From: Saturnia japonica | Lineage: Eukaryota; Arthropoda; Insecta; Lepidoptera; Saturniidae | DNA length: 64,000 nucleotides | Reading direction: 5' to 3' | Assembly: GCA_033032175.1 (NCBI GenBank) | Contig: CM065308.1 | Span: forward strand, 22,808,952-22,872,951 | In this document: in pieces, positions 26,063 through 37,619 of the stretch | Position numbering within the stretch: the first letter of the stretch is position 1 | Layout of the letters: each line of letters begins with the position of its first letter | The notes under the pieces: generated by a model | What the model saw: only the letters and a program-made list of their open reading frames with translations | What the model was told of the DNA's origin: nothing | The model's database searches: none | Made by a program: the position numbers and the translations under genes

Positions 26063-28122
26063 CGGAGGCGACCGTTCCGCACGCGCGACTCCTCACGAAA
26101 CTACACCGCTGCACCGCCTCGCCTTCACTTCACTCTCTCACGTCTTCACACTGACCTGTTGGGGAACAAATAGAGACCTTAATTCAAGTTACATGTTCAG
26201 TCAATCAACTATCCTCGCAAATCATATTGCGATCACTAAATAAATAATTAATAGAAGAAAGAGCAGCGCTTCGATGTCGAAGAGTGAAATGTTTCTAAAA
26301 CATGAAATAACATCACTGTAAATGGTTCATAAGGACCATAAGCTCTTGTTAGCCTACGCATATACTAAGCGATGACCATGCGATAGCAATGAATTTACTA
26401 AGCGAAAATGTGTGCAAATTTAAAAGCAAACGAAACCAGGATACAGTACTAGTGCTATTAGTTAAGTTCAGGTCATATACTTACGCATTTTTTATATAAT
26501 TATGCATAGTTACTTGGATCGAACGGATAATTATTTAGATTTAATTGGCAAAATTGCATGCACGGCGACAGCCCAAGCCGAGGTTCTGCCACTTTAAGGC
26601 CATGCGCCTGTTACTATTTTGGCTGAGTGTCTTCTGAACATGCCACAAAGCTCGGTGAAGCTGCAGTACCCTAATGGTCCAGGACTACAAAAATGGTCAG
26701 TGCATTAGAAACGGTTGCTTCAATGAAGAGTGATACAAAGGGAAAGCACTGACTTGTGGTTGTGATACCGAAGCCAAATACGACTTACACAGTGCAGGGT
26801 CGAGGGTTGCGGGGTGCGAAGTACGGGGTACCAACGTCTCCACAGTACAACCACAGAATAAGAATATGCGCGTTAGCATTGTGCCAAATACTTCGCATAT
26901 TTGAATAGCGTCAAAACGAATTGCAGTATGGCGAGGCGACCTCACTTGCATGCACTGCACTGCGCAGGCGCAACACAGCGAAGCGATTTTCTTCGTGAAA
27001 TATGTATTACCGTATGATAGGGCAATTGAGCCAGTTTTTGACAATTGAGTGGAGTTGTCGTAATCAAAATTAGAAAAAAAAATCTTTACAAATTTGAAGA
27101 AAAATAAAATTATGTAATGTTTGCCTTATATTAATACTGTAGGTACTATGATGTAATTTACAGATGGTTAATTTAGATTCTTGTTTATTAGTAACGTTAT
27201 TAAAATAGCTCAAAGTTCCGTTTTCGACCACTTACTAAAATAAGGAATACTGTACATGTATTCCTGTGTACGGTACATTTATATTCCTTATAATAAATAA
27301 TTAGGTTATATGACAGTCCCACAAATGGCGTATGTACATTTTAAATGTTACCATCGGATCGGACACATTTTTATCGAAACTTATATTTTTTATTGGCATC
27401 TTCTGGAGCATCTGAAACAAGAATGCTATCGCATTCTGGTCTTTTTTTTTTCAGAAGCAGGTATATTTTCTTTGGGAGTTTTCTTGTTTATCTCATCCAT
27501 TACTACATCTATAAACTCATCAATATCTGAGACTTTTATTTCTAAAATAAAAATTAATATCATATTTAAAAAAAAAACATAAATTTAAATGGAAATATAA
27601 TTTAAATCGCAAATTTTCCACCTTGATTTTGGTCACCTATATGTTTCTCAGTTATTATAATAAGGTTCAAACTCAGAAATTGTATTTATTACTTTTCTTA
27701 TATTATTACAAATGTAAAATAACTTATCAAGCCTATTTTTGCCCAACTGGCCAAGAATTAACGATTTTAAGAAAACGGTATTCCTATTCTCGTCCATTTT
27801 ATTTCGTAATTGTAATATTAACACTTTTCATGTGAATACATCTTCAGTAATATTTTTTAATATAGAAACAAACTAAAACATACTAAAAAAAATCATAAAA
27901 TTAGGTACCATGAATGTTACGTCGCGCACTATTTGTTTGGTAATGTTCACTCTGAACCGCCGTAAGCTTTTTTTTTCAATGGAAGTTGCATACAAGCAAC
28001 TTTATGTATTTGCGTGTAAACTACTAATATATCAAAGTTACTACGAAATTACAGTTAATTGTTATAATTATAAATGTCTCAATGTTGCTATTTTCTTTAT
28101 TTATATAAATAACGTTCCATCA

Positions 28123-28455
28123 GATTTTTTGGCGCGATCTTGAAGTGATTATGTTGTGGTTTTTATATTTAATTCACTAACTTAGGATTTTTGACTTTAT
28201 AATGTGTAATATTGGTGGTATTTTACGTGATAACATAGCTTGGTTCTTGTGCATGTGAAGTAGATTACATACAAATATAAAGTGGGAAACATGCATTTTG
28301 TGATGTCACAAAAACTCTTTAGATCGTTCTGACAACGAAGCCATCGTCTTTCCTGAAGACCCCACTTTCTTTATTAGATAATTTTACGAAGGCTTAAAAA
28401 CATTGACACTGGCAAGTGCTATTTGCGGCGCCAAAACAAAAAGAAGAAGAAGAAA
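28123..28455 (+). mobile_element. AAG-tailed retroposon with target duplication
   Basis: The same family as 22353 and 10741. It is flanked by a 12-bp direct repeat AACGTTCCATCA at 28111-28122 and 28456-28467. It starts near TTTTTTGGCGCGATCTTGAA and ends GCGGCGCCAAAACAAA plus AAGAAGAAGAAG. Flanking duplication plus a simple-repeat tail indicates LINE-style retroposition. About 330 bp, non-coding. Confidence 0.85.
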
Positions 28456-29287
28456 AACGTTCCATCAAATGGTCGTGAAAGTGGTCGCCGTTCAGGCTTA
28501 TCGCCCTCACTTGTTACGCGCAGCTTCAACTGTATTTGTGCTATGTTTTCTTTGATCCCTTCGACATATTATTATGCAAAGTGAAGTAAATACTAGATGC
28601 GGATTTCATTTTTCTTTCTGTTGCACGTTTTTTGATGATCCAGTATGTAATAAATATTCAAACTACTTGAAACTTATTATTTTAAAACGTAAATTTACAT
28701 GTAACAATTAGCAGGATCGCAGCGAGGTAGGCAGGTAGTGTAGTAGTTTTGCGCCGCGCCGCGCGCCGTGCCGCAGTGCGCACACATTTGCATGCACGTC
28801 TACCTGCGCGCGCGCATCTGCCCTGGTTTTTTCTGTCGACGTGAGGGCCGACAATCACTTACGTATTCCTTTTCATTTCCATTAGTTTTTGCAGCCCGGT
28901 GAGCCGCGCCCGGTGAGACGTGAATAAATGATTTTCGGGTACCGCACGAGCCTTTGCTAAACGCACATCGGATATAATAATATGTACACGGGAATCGCTA
29001 TTCTATCTGTGATAACTTGCAAAATCACTATAATTATAAATTAACGTCTGCTTCTTATCGGAATTGAACTGTTTAAGAATCTAAGAGCTGGTTAGTACCT
29101 AAGCGTTGACGTTGCTAACACACAATACAACATTACGATCAAAATGTATCCTTTATTCAAATCACTACATACAATGTGAATATAATTATAAAATAACAAT
29201 AATAAATTATATATGATTATTTTCTTTAATAAATTTAACGTATAGCTCGTTATAATTTTGAATATTACAACATTTTACGGTTTTTAT

Positions 29288-29917
29288 TAGGGATGTAGGT
29301 AACGATATCGATACCGATACGATATATCGTCGATTATTTATAGGCCGATATCTAACTATTTAAAAACCGCGCGAAGCAATAAATTACTGAGATACTACAT
29401 GCCCTTTCGTTGCAGACGAGAGAGCCGCACGTGACGATAGCAGCGAAACTGCCGTCTATAATAAACTTTGTATTGTTTGCCGCGAATTATTTATTATTCA
29501 TTTTGAAATAAAATATTCAATATCTACTTATCATTAAAAAAGATTATCGCTAATTTTGTGCATAATGGATACGTTATCCTCCACCGGTCGGCTAAAAATG
29601 TGTAGGAGTTTACATACTTCATTAATGAAGTGAAAACTTCTATAGGGAGGTTTGGATGGGGAGTAAATTCATGTAAGTCGTCATCGATATGGTCACGTGA
29701 CGTGTTAACGTTAAACGGAGTCTTTGTAGCAATATAACCTAAAAATTAAACAAAAAAAAATATTTAAAAATTAATTTGGACATCCTTAAATAACAATTGT
29801 TTGTTTATAGTTTTAAGTTTTCACTTCTGTCGGCAGTCCTCATGACTGCTTCATTACACAACTTTGGGTAGCGGTATCGGTATAGTATCGGCAAAATTAT
29901 GTATCGTTACATCCCTA
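29288..29917. mobile_element. hAT-type MITE with perfect 8-bp target duplication
   Basis: The terminal inverted repeats are TAGGGATGTAGGTAACGATA on the left and TAGGGATGTAACGATACATA read inward from the right. They match apart from a 2-bp indel near the tip and divergence further in. Both ends are flanked by GTTTTTAT (29280-29287 and 29918-29925). An 8-bp duplication is the hAT signature. The interior of about 590 bp has no transposase, so the element is non-autonomous. Confidence 0.85.
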
Positions 29918-30345
29918 GTTTTTATACAAACGTTATTATGATCTAAGTACCTACATTCCTTGGATGTATCTTAACAATTGTGATAAAACGAACAGTTCAA
30001 TAAATAGTCCGCGGAGTCGCGCCGCGTCTCCTCGTTCCGCTTTGACCATCTCGCGTTGCGTTACTTCTTTGAGATACAGATTCATGTTGTGTTGACAATT
30101 CATTTACGACTAGATTGAATATTTCTATGTATTTGGTTCCTGCTCTAGCTCAGAGTCGCGCTTGACGTCTTTTTCTCTCAAGATTTATACAGAAACGTTT
30201 ATCAGGCAGCACCGCAGCACCTCACCACAGCTAACAGCCATCGACATATTGAGATCCGAGGTTCACGTACCTGCTCCAAATATTGATTTGCGAATATTTG
30301 TCTGAATCGGTTTTCGAGTTGAGCCGCAGTCCGCAATCCGCAGAG

Positions 30346-30355
30346 ATGCCTTTCA
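30346..30355 (+). CDS. Candidate alternative first exon (MPF, phase 1)
   Basis: ATGCCTTTCA followed by a good donor (A|GTAAGA at 30356), with a CpG-enriched leader upstream. The 10-nt coding part ends in phase 1, as do exons 1 and 2, so it could splice to the same downstream exon. The site is tiny, a donor near an ATG occurs by chance, and no acceptor exon is visible in the window. Confidence 0.2.
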
Positions 30356-31754
30356 GTAAGAAGCAGACGAAACCGCGTTACTTGTAATTAACAAGTATTT
30401 TTTGAATGTTTATAAAACAACATCATACGTAAATGGGCGCATCGCTCGCTGCATCAGCCACATCGCTGCCACGTTGTTATCAGTTTAAAAAGCAATGTGC
30501 GCACTTTTTTACGAATTTCATAAAAATTAACATTCTTTATCTCTTGAAGAGACGAGATGTCTAATGTGAATGTGATAATAAGCGGTACTATATTTTGTTT
30601 AAGGTTATATAATAGGTGTGTATATAGGTGTGTATATTAAACATAGAACTTATATACATTTGAACAAGAACCCTGATTTCCGTTTCCAACTGAAAGGCAT
30701 TGACTAATGGACAAGACATTACCTAAGAACCCCAGTGGTACACTTTCCTTTGTTTTCTAAATCTCTTCTGGGCTAAACGGGGACCAAGAACAACAACCGC
30801 ACATAATAATACAACTCTCTTAGTATTTATATTATTAAAACCTTTCACTAAAGCCTTACGTTGTTATACGAATTACTTTCAGAATCAGAAATTTCTACTT
30901 GTAATGATGCACACCATCACGCCAAATCTCTGGGGGAAGGGGAGGGGATAGAAGGAACTGTTTACTACGTTCTCTTTTCAGAGATACCTTCTTGATTTTT
31001 CTATATATTCACATGACGCATTTTAGTGTTAAGAACAACTAAAATATGAACGTTATAGATTATATATATATTACAGTTTAGTAAAGTCGTCTTGAAGCAA
31101 TAGTTTTCTATCACAACACAGTGCTCATGAGCGGTCACCGATCACGACCATAGACAATACACTAATACGGGATCACGACTGTGACTGTTTGTTGCTGTCT
31201 CTGGTTGTACAACAGTTAATATGACGTAATTAAACTTTACCGATGTAATGAGGTGTTAACTGAATTACTCATAATCAACTCTTCGATTGCACTCAGCTGT
31301 TTTTTGCAATAAATCCTCATTAATTTTTCATTATACATAAAATTATTCCTTCTTTAATTCAGTATTTTTAAAGTGAAGTAGAGATAAGCTTGAAGATATA
31401 ATTTAAATAAAAAAATGTTTATTTATTTTCTCTATGCACCTAAGTGTTTTATCTTGCCCTTGTTTCTCTCTTTCTCTTTAACAAGACGGTAAAAAATAAT
31501 TGCAAGCTAACGTGAACCATCTGCAGCTAGATTTTTTATATATTTTTATTCTAGACTGCAGAATAGATCGCGCAACTCGGGTTTATCGACTTAAGAAAAA
31601 ATATCGGTTTTATTATAACAAAAACAAAGGCTTCATTATGTGTTTTAGTAAGATAAATATTTATTTTGTATCTTCAATTTCTAGTATAAATCGCTACTTC
31701 TAGTATATAATATATGAAAACCCATACATTTATCTGAAGGCTATTTTAAAAGCC

Positions 31755-31990
31755 ACTGCTCTCGAATTTGACATAGATTTTATTTTGGCTGTCTATCTGT
31801 CCGTTTGCATTTCTGGATTGAACTCAAAACGGCTTAACCGAATTTAATGACATGTTGTATCCAAAGAGTACGTATGTATAGACTTAAGAAATGATCAATA
31901 TGATTGTCCATGAATATTAAAAATAAAATTACAAGATTTAAATAATCAACGCTTACAAACACGTGTAGAGTCGCGGGCACATGTAGTTAT
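31755..31990 (+). repeat. Degenerate dispersed repeat (GTCTGTCCG...GAGTCGCGGGCAC)
   Basis: Landmarks are TGTCTATCTGTCCGTTTGC, AAAACGGCTTAACCGAATTT and the end GAGTCGCGGGCACATGTAGT. They match a repeat architecture common in moth introns (a GTCTGTCTGTC stretch, an 'aaaacggctgaacgga' block, a 'tcgcgggca..agctagt' end). Heavily decayed and not coding. Confidence 0.4.
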
Positions 31991-33361
31991 TTTAAAATAA
32001 TTTTTATTAAAATGGATTTAGTATATTAAAATTTTTCTTAACGTCTCGTTCAGCAAGTGTCACTTGAAGCGTCCGAAGTTTATTTCGTAGATATTTTATA
32101 AGTAAAGAAGTATTTTAAAATAGTATTAGGAGCTGTTTAATGTTTGGATTGAGAGGTTCCACCCGAGGCACTGCACACTGCACCTCCACAACTATTCCTC
32201 AACACACAACTATTTCTCAAGTTTTTCTATGGCTGGTCTCTGGAGTGCTAACCTTTAAAGGTTGCTTCCACATAACTATATATTGCAGTGACCCCTTAAC
32301 ATCTGTAGGACTGCCCGTTTGATTGTTACTTGAAAATGTTTAAATAATATGAATCTCGTTTACGACAAGTTGGTACATACCAATTTAAAATAGATAACGA
32401 GATGTTAGTAATGCATATATATTTGCAACATGGAGTATAGAGACGGGAATCGTGGCTCTGCAGCTGAGCCTGCCCTCGGCTTCTAGATCACCAGTTCTGA
32501 GCGCCTGAGCGCACCGCACCGCATTCAGCACAGGTAATTTTATATTTCTAAAGACGATATTGATTTCGGTACAAAAAAACTATAGCAAAAACTGTATGTA
32601 TGCAAATCCTTTGTCGAAGTAGCAATACGGGTTCTGGATATAAAAGCTAATGTATGTTTTACGACGTAGATACGAAGGCGCAGTGTCCCTCGGCAGAGGT
32701 GCCGAGCCGCAGAGCATAGTGTGACGGACTCTCACGTGCACGCAAATGTTCCTACTAGATGCTAATCTATTGCGGCGCGCTCGTAAATTTAAACATTTCT
32801 AAATTCTTAGAAATTCACATAATTGCTGTAAGGGACGCAGTGATTGATGATTTTTTGGTAATAGACGTTTGCTTAACAAAAAAATAAACCAAGTAAAATG
32901 AAATTAATGCACGAGGAGTTTTTTATATTAAGAATATTGTTGGTTTTTGATGACGCGGCCGGTATTAACATAATAGCTCTACTAGGTAGGTACTTTATTT
33001 ACAATCATGCAGATACATTTTAAAATCATTCAAATTTTTGTATATTGTCATGGATTTTTGATAAAATTCCTTTGTCTATAACATAAACTATCATAGTCAA
33101 ATAACTACTATATTTTTTTTTAACAAGTACAGCTGCTGTATTTGACTTAAAAATAGTAATGAAAAAAATACTTATACTAATATATTAGAATAGATTGTCA
33201 TAAAACGTTTGAACACAACGGTATAAAGGCGTAAATGACTTTAGGACTCGACAGAAATCATCACCCAATACAGAATATACAGATCAGTCTCATTCTCAGA
33301 AATTCATTTTTATGTTAATAGAATGAACATACTGACTACAGTAATCAATGGAAATTTGCGT

Positions 33362-33712
33362 ATTTTAGGGTTTGAGACGCGTATTCAAGATGGGTTCTTT
33401 GAAAGTTTTCACACATTTCAGTTCGTTGGATAATCGAAATACAAACCGTAATGCTTTAGAAGCTTTTTTGACAACATTGTCAATATGTTTATCAAATATC
33501 AGCTTAGAGTCGATAATAACACCTAAATCTCTAACAGCATTAATCTCGTGATAATTTAGTATCTTTATGAAAGTGTCTGTGCAAAATCGGATTTGACATT
33601 TCGCGACATTTAAATCTAATTTATGGAGAGTACAATAATTTTTAAACTTATCTAAAACACGTTGAATACAAACTGCATCGGAAATAGTTTTAACAGGACA
33701 TATAATTTAAAA
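33362..33712 (-). pseudogene. LINE reverse transcriptase fragment (jockey-like)
   Basis: On the - strand about 105 codons are open without an ATG. Key segments are VLDKFKNYCTLHKLDLNVAK, then KILNYHEINAVRDLGVIIDS, then KLIFDKHIDNVVKKASKALR. This is the RT region just after the catalytic YADD box in jockey-type LINEs (the 'LNVxKC ... VRDLGVxxDSKLxFxxHI' block). The catalytic box itself is lost at the 5' edge and the remaining RT at the 3' edge. An isolated internal piece of a dead element. Confidence 0.85.
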
Positions 33713-34478
33713 CACTACTATGTATCTATTTTACTGCACTCTACAGTACTACTGCTATTGTATGTGGTTTAGTAGGTACCCCAGTGCCGGACCACGTCAA
33801 CGGTGGAACACCTGACAGCTGGAGGCGGCCACAGCGCAGCTTCCTGAGAGAGGTTGTCTCATCTGAATATATGTAAAAGGAAACCGTGACAGACTTTCTG
33901 ATCGATAGATCAAAGAGTCACAGTTATACATCAGCAGAGACACAGACTGATAACAACGGATTTATGAAAATTCAATAATAATAAATAATATGCACTTATT
34001 GAACGTACCGTTTTTTATTACCTGGAGAGTCGACAGCCGCTATTTTGGTTCCGTGCGAAGGTTGCGGCGACCTAAAAGTATTGTTACAGACTTTTTTAAA
34101 TTACAATAGAAACGTGTACAATACCCAATAATCCTGATTGCTAGATTATGTTTAGTAGACTGCGCGATATGAGTATACCAAAGCATAGCAACAGAGAAAT
34201 CTAAAAGGTAAATAATTGGATATAAACAGAAAAATGATCGTCGTTATGTCCCGTTAGTGTTACGTGTAGGGGGGGGGACGGGACGCGACGCGATCATCAG
34301 CCTTCATTATTATAATTGAGTTAAAGGTCTTTCTACACCCCAGTTAAAATACTCGAGTACCGTTAGACTACGCAACCCTCCGCAACCCTCTGCTCCCCAC
34401 CACGGGAATATGCACTTGACATTTCGGTTTTTACATGCATGAATTATAATAACAAATGGCTAGACTAGTCTATTCTTC

Positions 34479-34569
34479 ATGAGTATGCGGGAGGGGAGGC
34501 GCGACCTGCGCGTGCGCGTGTGCCTCATTCACGCTGGGCTAACGACGCGCAGCGCCAACATGGAGCCGG
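34479..34569 (+). CDS. Candidate alternative first exon (MEPG or longer N-terminus, phase 1)
   Basis: In a CpG-rich island (about 34490-34570) an excellent Kozak site, CCAACATGG, puts an ATG at 34560. It is followed by GAG CCG G and a consensus donor GTGAGT at 34570. The coding part ends in phase 1, the same as exons 1 and 2. An in-frame ATG at 34479 would lengthen the N-terminus by 27 basic residues (starting MSMREGRRDLRVRVCLIHAG). The combination of CpG island, Kozak, donor and matching phase suggests an internal promoter of the same gene. A separate gene or chance remain possible. Confidence 0.35.
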
Positions 34570-34815
34570 GTGAGTCGCTTCCTTCCAGTTTTTATTACGA
34601 CCTTCACGAGACAGTCATTGATGGGCTTATTAACAGATATACCGATAACTCAAGTCATAATTAACGCTTGCGGTAACTCAGACACTCCATAATAATTTAT
34701 AAAAGTTCTTCAGCCCTTTCTAGTCGTCAACAGTTCATCGAGAGTTACCTCTATCGCGGTCAGAGGGCTAACAGAAACACATTCTGTATGAAAATATACT
34801 CAGGTCTACCAATGC

Positions 34816-34899
34816 AAGCCCGGTGAAGCTGTAAAAGCCGTCTGAGGCTCGAGTTTCCTTGGGCCATGATAGATAACGGTGTAGTCAGACCAAAAAAAA
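34816..34899 (+). mobile_element. Orphan 3' tail of the poly(A) retroposon family
   Basis: AGCCCGGTGAAGCTGTAAAA, a CCTTGGGCC segment and GGTGTAGTCAGACC are followed by an A8 run. This is the same 3' end as the element at 41863-42470 read on its own strand. About 85 bp, severely 5'-truncated. Confidence 0.7.
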
Positions 34900-35065
34900 T
34901 CTACTATCTTTCAGGATGATATGAATAGATTATGAAAGCAAAGTTGTTGTTTGTGGATAATCAGTTGTCCTTATTTGCTGGTTTTGGTTTCGGGTTTTGG
35001 CGTGGGTTATTAGTTTTTTGTGAGTTCTGCTAGTGAAGTATAGCATCCACGTTTAATGTAATTAA

Positions 35066-35722
35066 GTATGCCAGGTTTCAAAACTTCTTTGGTTAATATT
35101 TTAGTTACCCCATTTACTGGATTGTTTTGTATGTTGGTTTTCTTTTGTATTGGCCTGTTTGGTGAACCAGACTGCTCTATTTTCCTTTTGTCACGGGTTT
35201 TTTTCTTGCGATGGTGTCTTGGTTATTTATTTTGTCGCATTACAAGAATGCTATAATCCCTTATTTCTTCTTTTCCTCAACCTGTGGCTGTAACTGTTTG
35301 TATTTTTCTAGTACTTCTTCGGAGAAATCTTCTTTAATAAAATACCTGGTGGAAAGCTAGCCTTATATTTCATTATTGTATGTTTTTTTCCATAAAGTTA
35401 TGAAAGAAACCACTACTGGTCGATTTTTGTTTCTGGTACCTCGTCCAATTTTGTATAAATTGCTGATTTCTTGGCTCTCTAAGTATACCCCTGTGTCTTT
35501 TATTATCTCTTTTACGGGGTCTACCGGCTCACATTCTGTTTTACCTTATTCCTTAAGTACAAAATGAACTAGGTTGTTTTTACGATTGCTTTAGATGAAT
35601 ATTTAAAAGTTTTTGTTCTAGTTCAGTTACCTTGATTTTGAGCTTATTGTTATCTTCCATCATAGTTTTCATTTTTTCATCTAACGCTTCCATGAGGTTT
35701 TTGGTGACTGTTGTGTGTATGT
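35066..35722 (-). pseudogene. LINE ORF1 remnant
   Basis: On the - strand, with several stops and frame changes, it contains in order a coiled-coil segment (NLMEALDEKMKTMMEDNNKL then KIKVTELEQKLLNIHLK), SQEISNLYKIGRGTRNKNR and PVVVSFITLWKK. These are followed by EDFSEEVLEKYKQLQPQVEE and EQSGSPNRPIQKKTN, ending KEVLKPGI. This order matches ORF1 of lepidopteran jockey-type LINEs that I recognise (coiled coil, 'RIGKxxxxKNRPVVVS', 'EDFPKEVLEKRKQLxPQVEEE', 'KREQSGSP', 'LKPG'). It is clearly non-functional. Open frames on the + strand here (for example 35068-35256) are antisense shadows. Confidence 0.85.
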
Positions 35723-36155
35723 AGTATAAAATTAGTTACGTAATTGTATTTTATTTAAAGAAAACTATTAAAGATTATAAATTATGTCATCAAAATATGT
35801 ACTTACAAGCAAGCTTACCATAGCGCTTGACGTACTATTGTCACCCGCGGTCAGCTCGCTATGCTTATTCGACTTGCTCGGCTCGCTCGGTCCCCAATCA
35901 TTAGTTTATTAATTTTATTTGGTATCGAATAACATATCACCATTGTACAATACTTTCTATCAGCCGGGTACCGCGTGGAGGAGACCTGAAAAATAGTGTA
36001 ACTTACAAACTTTTGCAAAAACCCTTTCGCTTCTTTTGCACGGTATATTAATTACATTATGAATCAGCGAGTGTTCCGAGTACTAATTGTGGTTATAATA
36101 ATGCTTATAACAATGAAATTGTAAATATTTTATTGCGGCATCCGCTGGAATCAGG

Positions 36156-36200
36156 CGTCGCGTCGCGTCACGTCGCGTCGCGTCACGTCGCGTCGCGTCA
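36156..36200. repeat. CGTCR microsatellite with 15-bp higher-order unit
   Basis: Nine 5-bp units arranged as three exact copies of CGTCGCGTCGCGTCA. A relative of the (CGTCA)10 array at 24324, but GC-richer and with a period-15 pattern. Confidence 0.9.
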
Positions 36201-36721
36201 CTCGGCGCGTCGCTTTGCCGAACTGTAGGTACCTACACAAACTGCTTCTCAATAATGTTTTATTATTACATTTTCAATTGAACTCGGTGAAAGCGATGCA
36301 CAACAACAACTGTGTCTGTTTGTTACGAAACTTTCTAATTTATTGCTTCGGCCGCTAAAAAACTGTTCAGAAACAAAAAAATGCGCAAATTACCGTTAGC
36401 GCGAGACAATGCAACCCCTAATTAACAACTGTGTTTTAACAGCTCTCGTAAAAGAAAGGTTCATTTGAATGTCAGCAGTGACATCCCTAATCATGCAATA
36501 CAATTGCGAAATGTCTCGTTTTGAATGACTTTATCGTCGATAAACGAGTCGGCAGTACCGCGAGCTGCCACGGGACGTACAAGCACATAGTTTGCATGAG
36601 TGATGCGACCCGCGGCACAGCGCCACAGCACAATATAGTGATACGATTATTAACGAAGACGTTTTTTACAAGCATAAATTAGAGATGTACAATTAATGTC
36701 ACAGATAAAATGTATATTTCG

Positions 36722-36748
36722 TTTTTTTTTTTTTTTTTTTTTTTTTTT
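36722..36748. repeat. Poly(T) run, 27 nt
   Basis: An uninterrupted T27 at 36722-36748 followed by ATTAGGAAATAATT. It may be the poly(A) end of a reversed retroposon, but I see no recognisable body to its right and no target duplication. Confidence 0.6.
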
Positions 36749-37258
36749 ATTAGGAAATAATTTTTGAGTTAGGTACAACGATGACCTTGCAACAACGTAG
36801 TCAAATAACCAGTCTTACTATAATTGTGATTATTGTTCCATCTCCGAACCAAAGGAAAACTAGGTCATCCGAACTCTCGTTTAGCCAACAGATAGAAATA
36901 CCTGCGATTCGTAGAGTTCAACTAATTTAACAACAGGTTACTTGCATATATCGGCGTCTTCTATTTTAATAGGAGAAGCCCTACAGGTCTATTGTCAAGG
37001 AATATTTATGAAGGGGAGTCGCAGTCAAGTTAAAACTCAGTCTTGTCCAACTGCAGCTCCTCAAATTCCAAATTTCGTGTGAAAATATTGCATAATGAAA
37101 TGGTCGCAATACGGGGATCTCTCATCCTGTAGCCCACACTTTCCATTTCAACAAAAAAAAAAACGTCTTCGAAGTTATCGCACGCAATTCATTCTACTAT
37201 TGATGTGTGTTACCAGACCCCGGTTTTGAACTATGTATTATAATTATAATACATATTA

Positions 37259-37619
37259 TCTATATATTAATACGTGTAGCAAAAGCTTTCGGTACCTTTT
37301 TAAGCGTATTGCGTGCACGGTAGACTGTGAGATTTGGCATGGTTAAAGTTTATATGGAGAAGTAGTGCAGAAAGCTAAAATTTATGTATAATATCTGTTA
37401 CTAATATATTAAATTAAATTAATTAATACTACGAAAATCCTAAACCGACAAGTGCCATTGAACTTAGACCCCCCAAAATATTGACATTGTCACTCAACAA
37501 AAAGTGACAGCGAGTGTTGTAGATAATACTCATTGTTTATGAATACTGTAAATTTCAAACAGAAAATAGTCTATGATCAAAAGTCGCTGGTCGAATTTCG
37601 ACCGTAGGGCGATCGCTAG
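37259..37619 (+). mobile_element. Non-autonomous Helitron, copy D (intact ends)
   Basis: Starts TCTATATATTAATACGTGTA and ends GGGCGATCGCTAG before a host T. Near the 3' end GGTCGAATTTCGACC folds into a 7-bp stem hairpin upstream of CTAG, and GCGATCGC forms a second palindrome touching it. TC start, hairpin and CTRR end are the full set of Helitron terminal signals. 361 bp, non-coding. Confidence 0.88.

Noticed and set aside
26697..27044. 115-codon - strand open frame
   Set aside because: No domain, no splice context and no coding-like composition. A frame of this length is expected by chance in 64 kb.
32430..32533. Possible exon ending CAGCACAG|GTAATT in a GC-richer stretch
   Set aside because: The ATG at 32430 meets a stop within 20 codons and there is no supporting acceptor. 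At best a non-coding exon, which I cannot support.
33362..35722. RT fragment and ORF1 remnant as one LINE
   Set aside because: Orientation and rough spacing would fit, but the intervening sequence contains a CpG island, a + strand retroposon tail and no endonuclease. They are better read as separate remnants.
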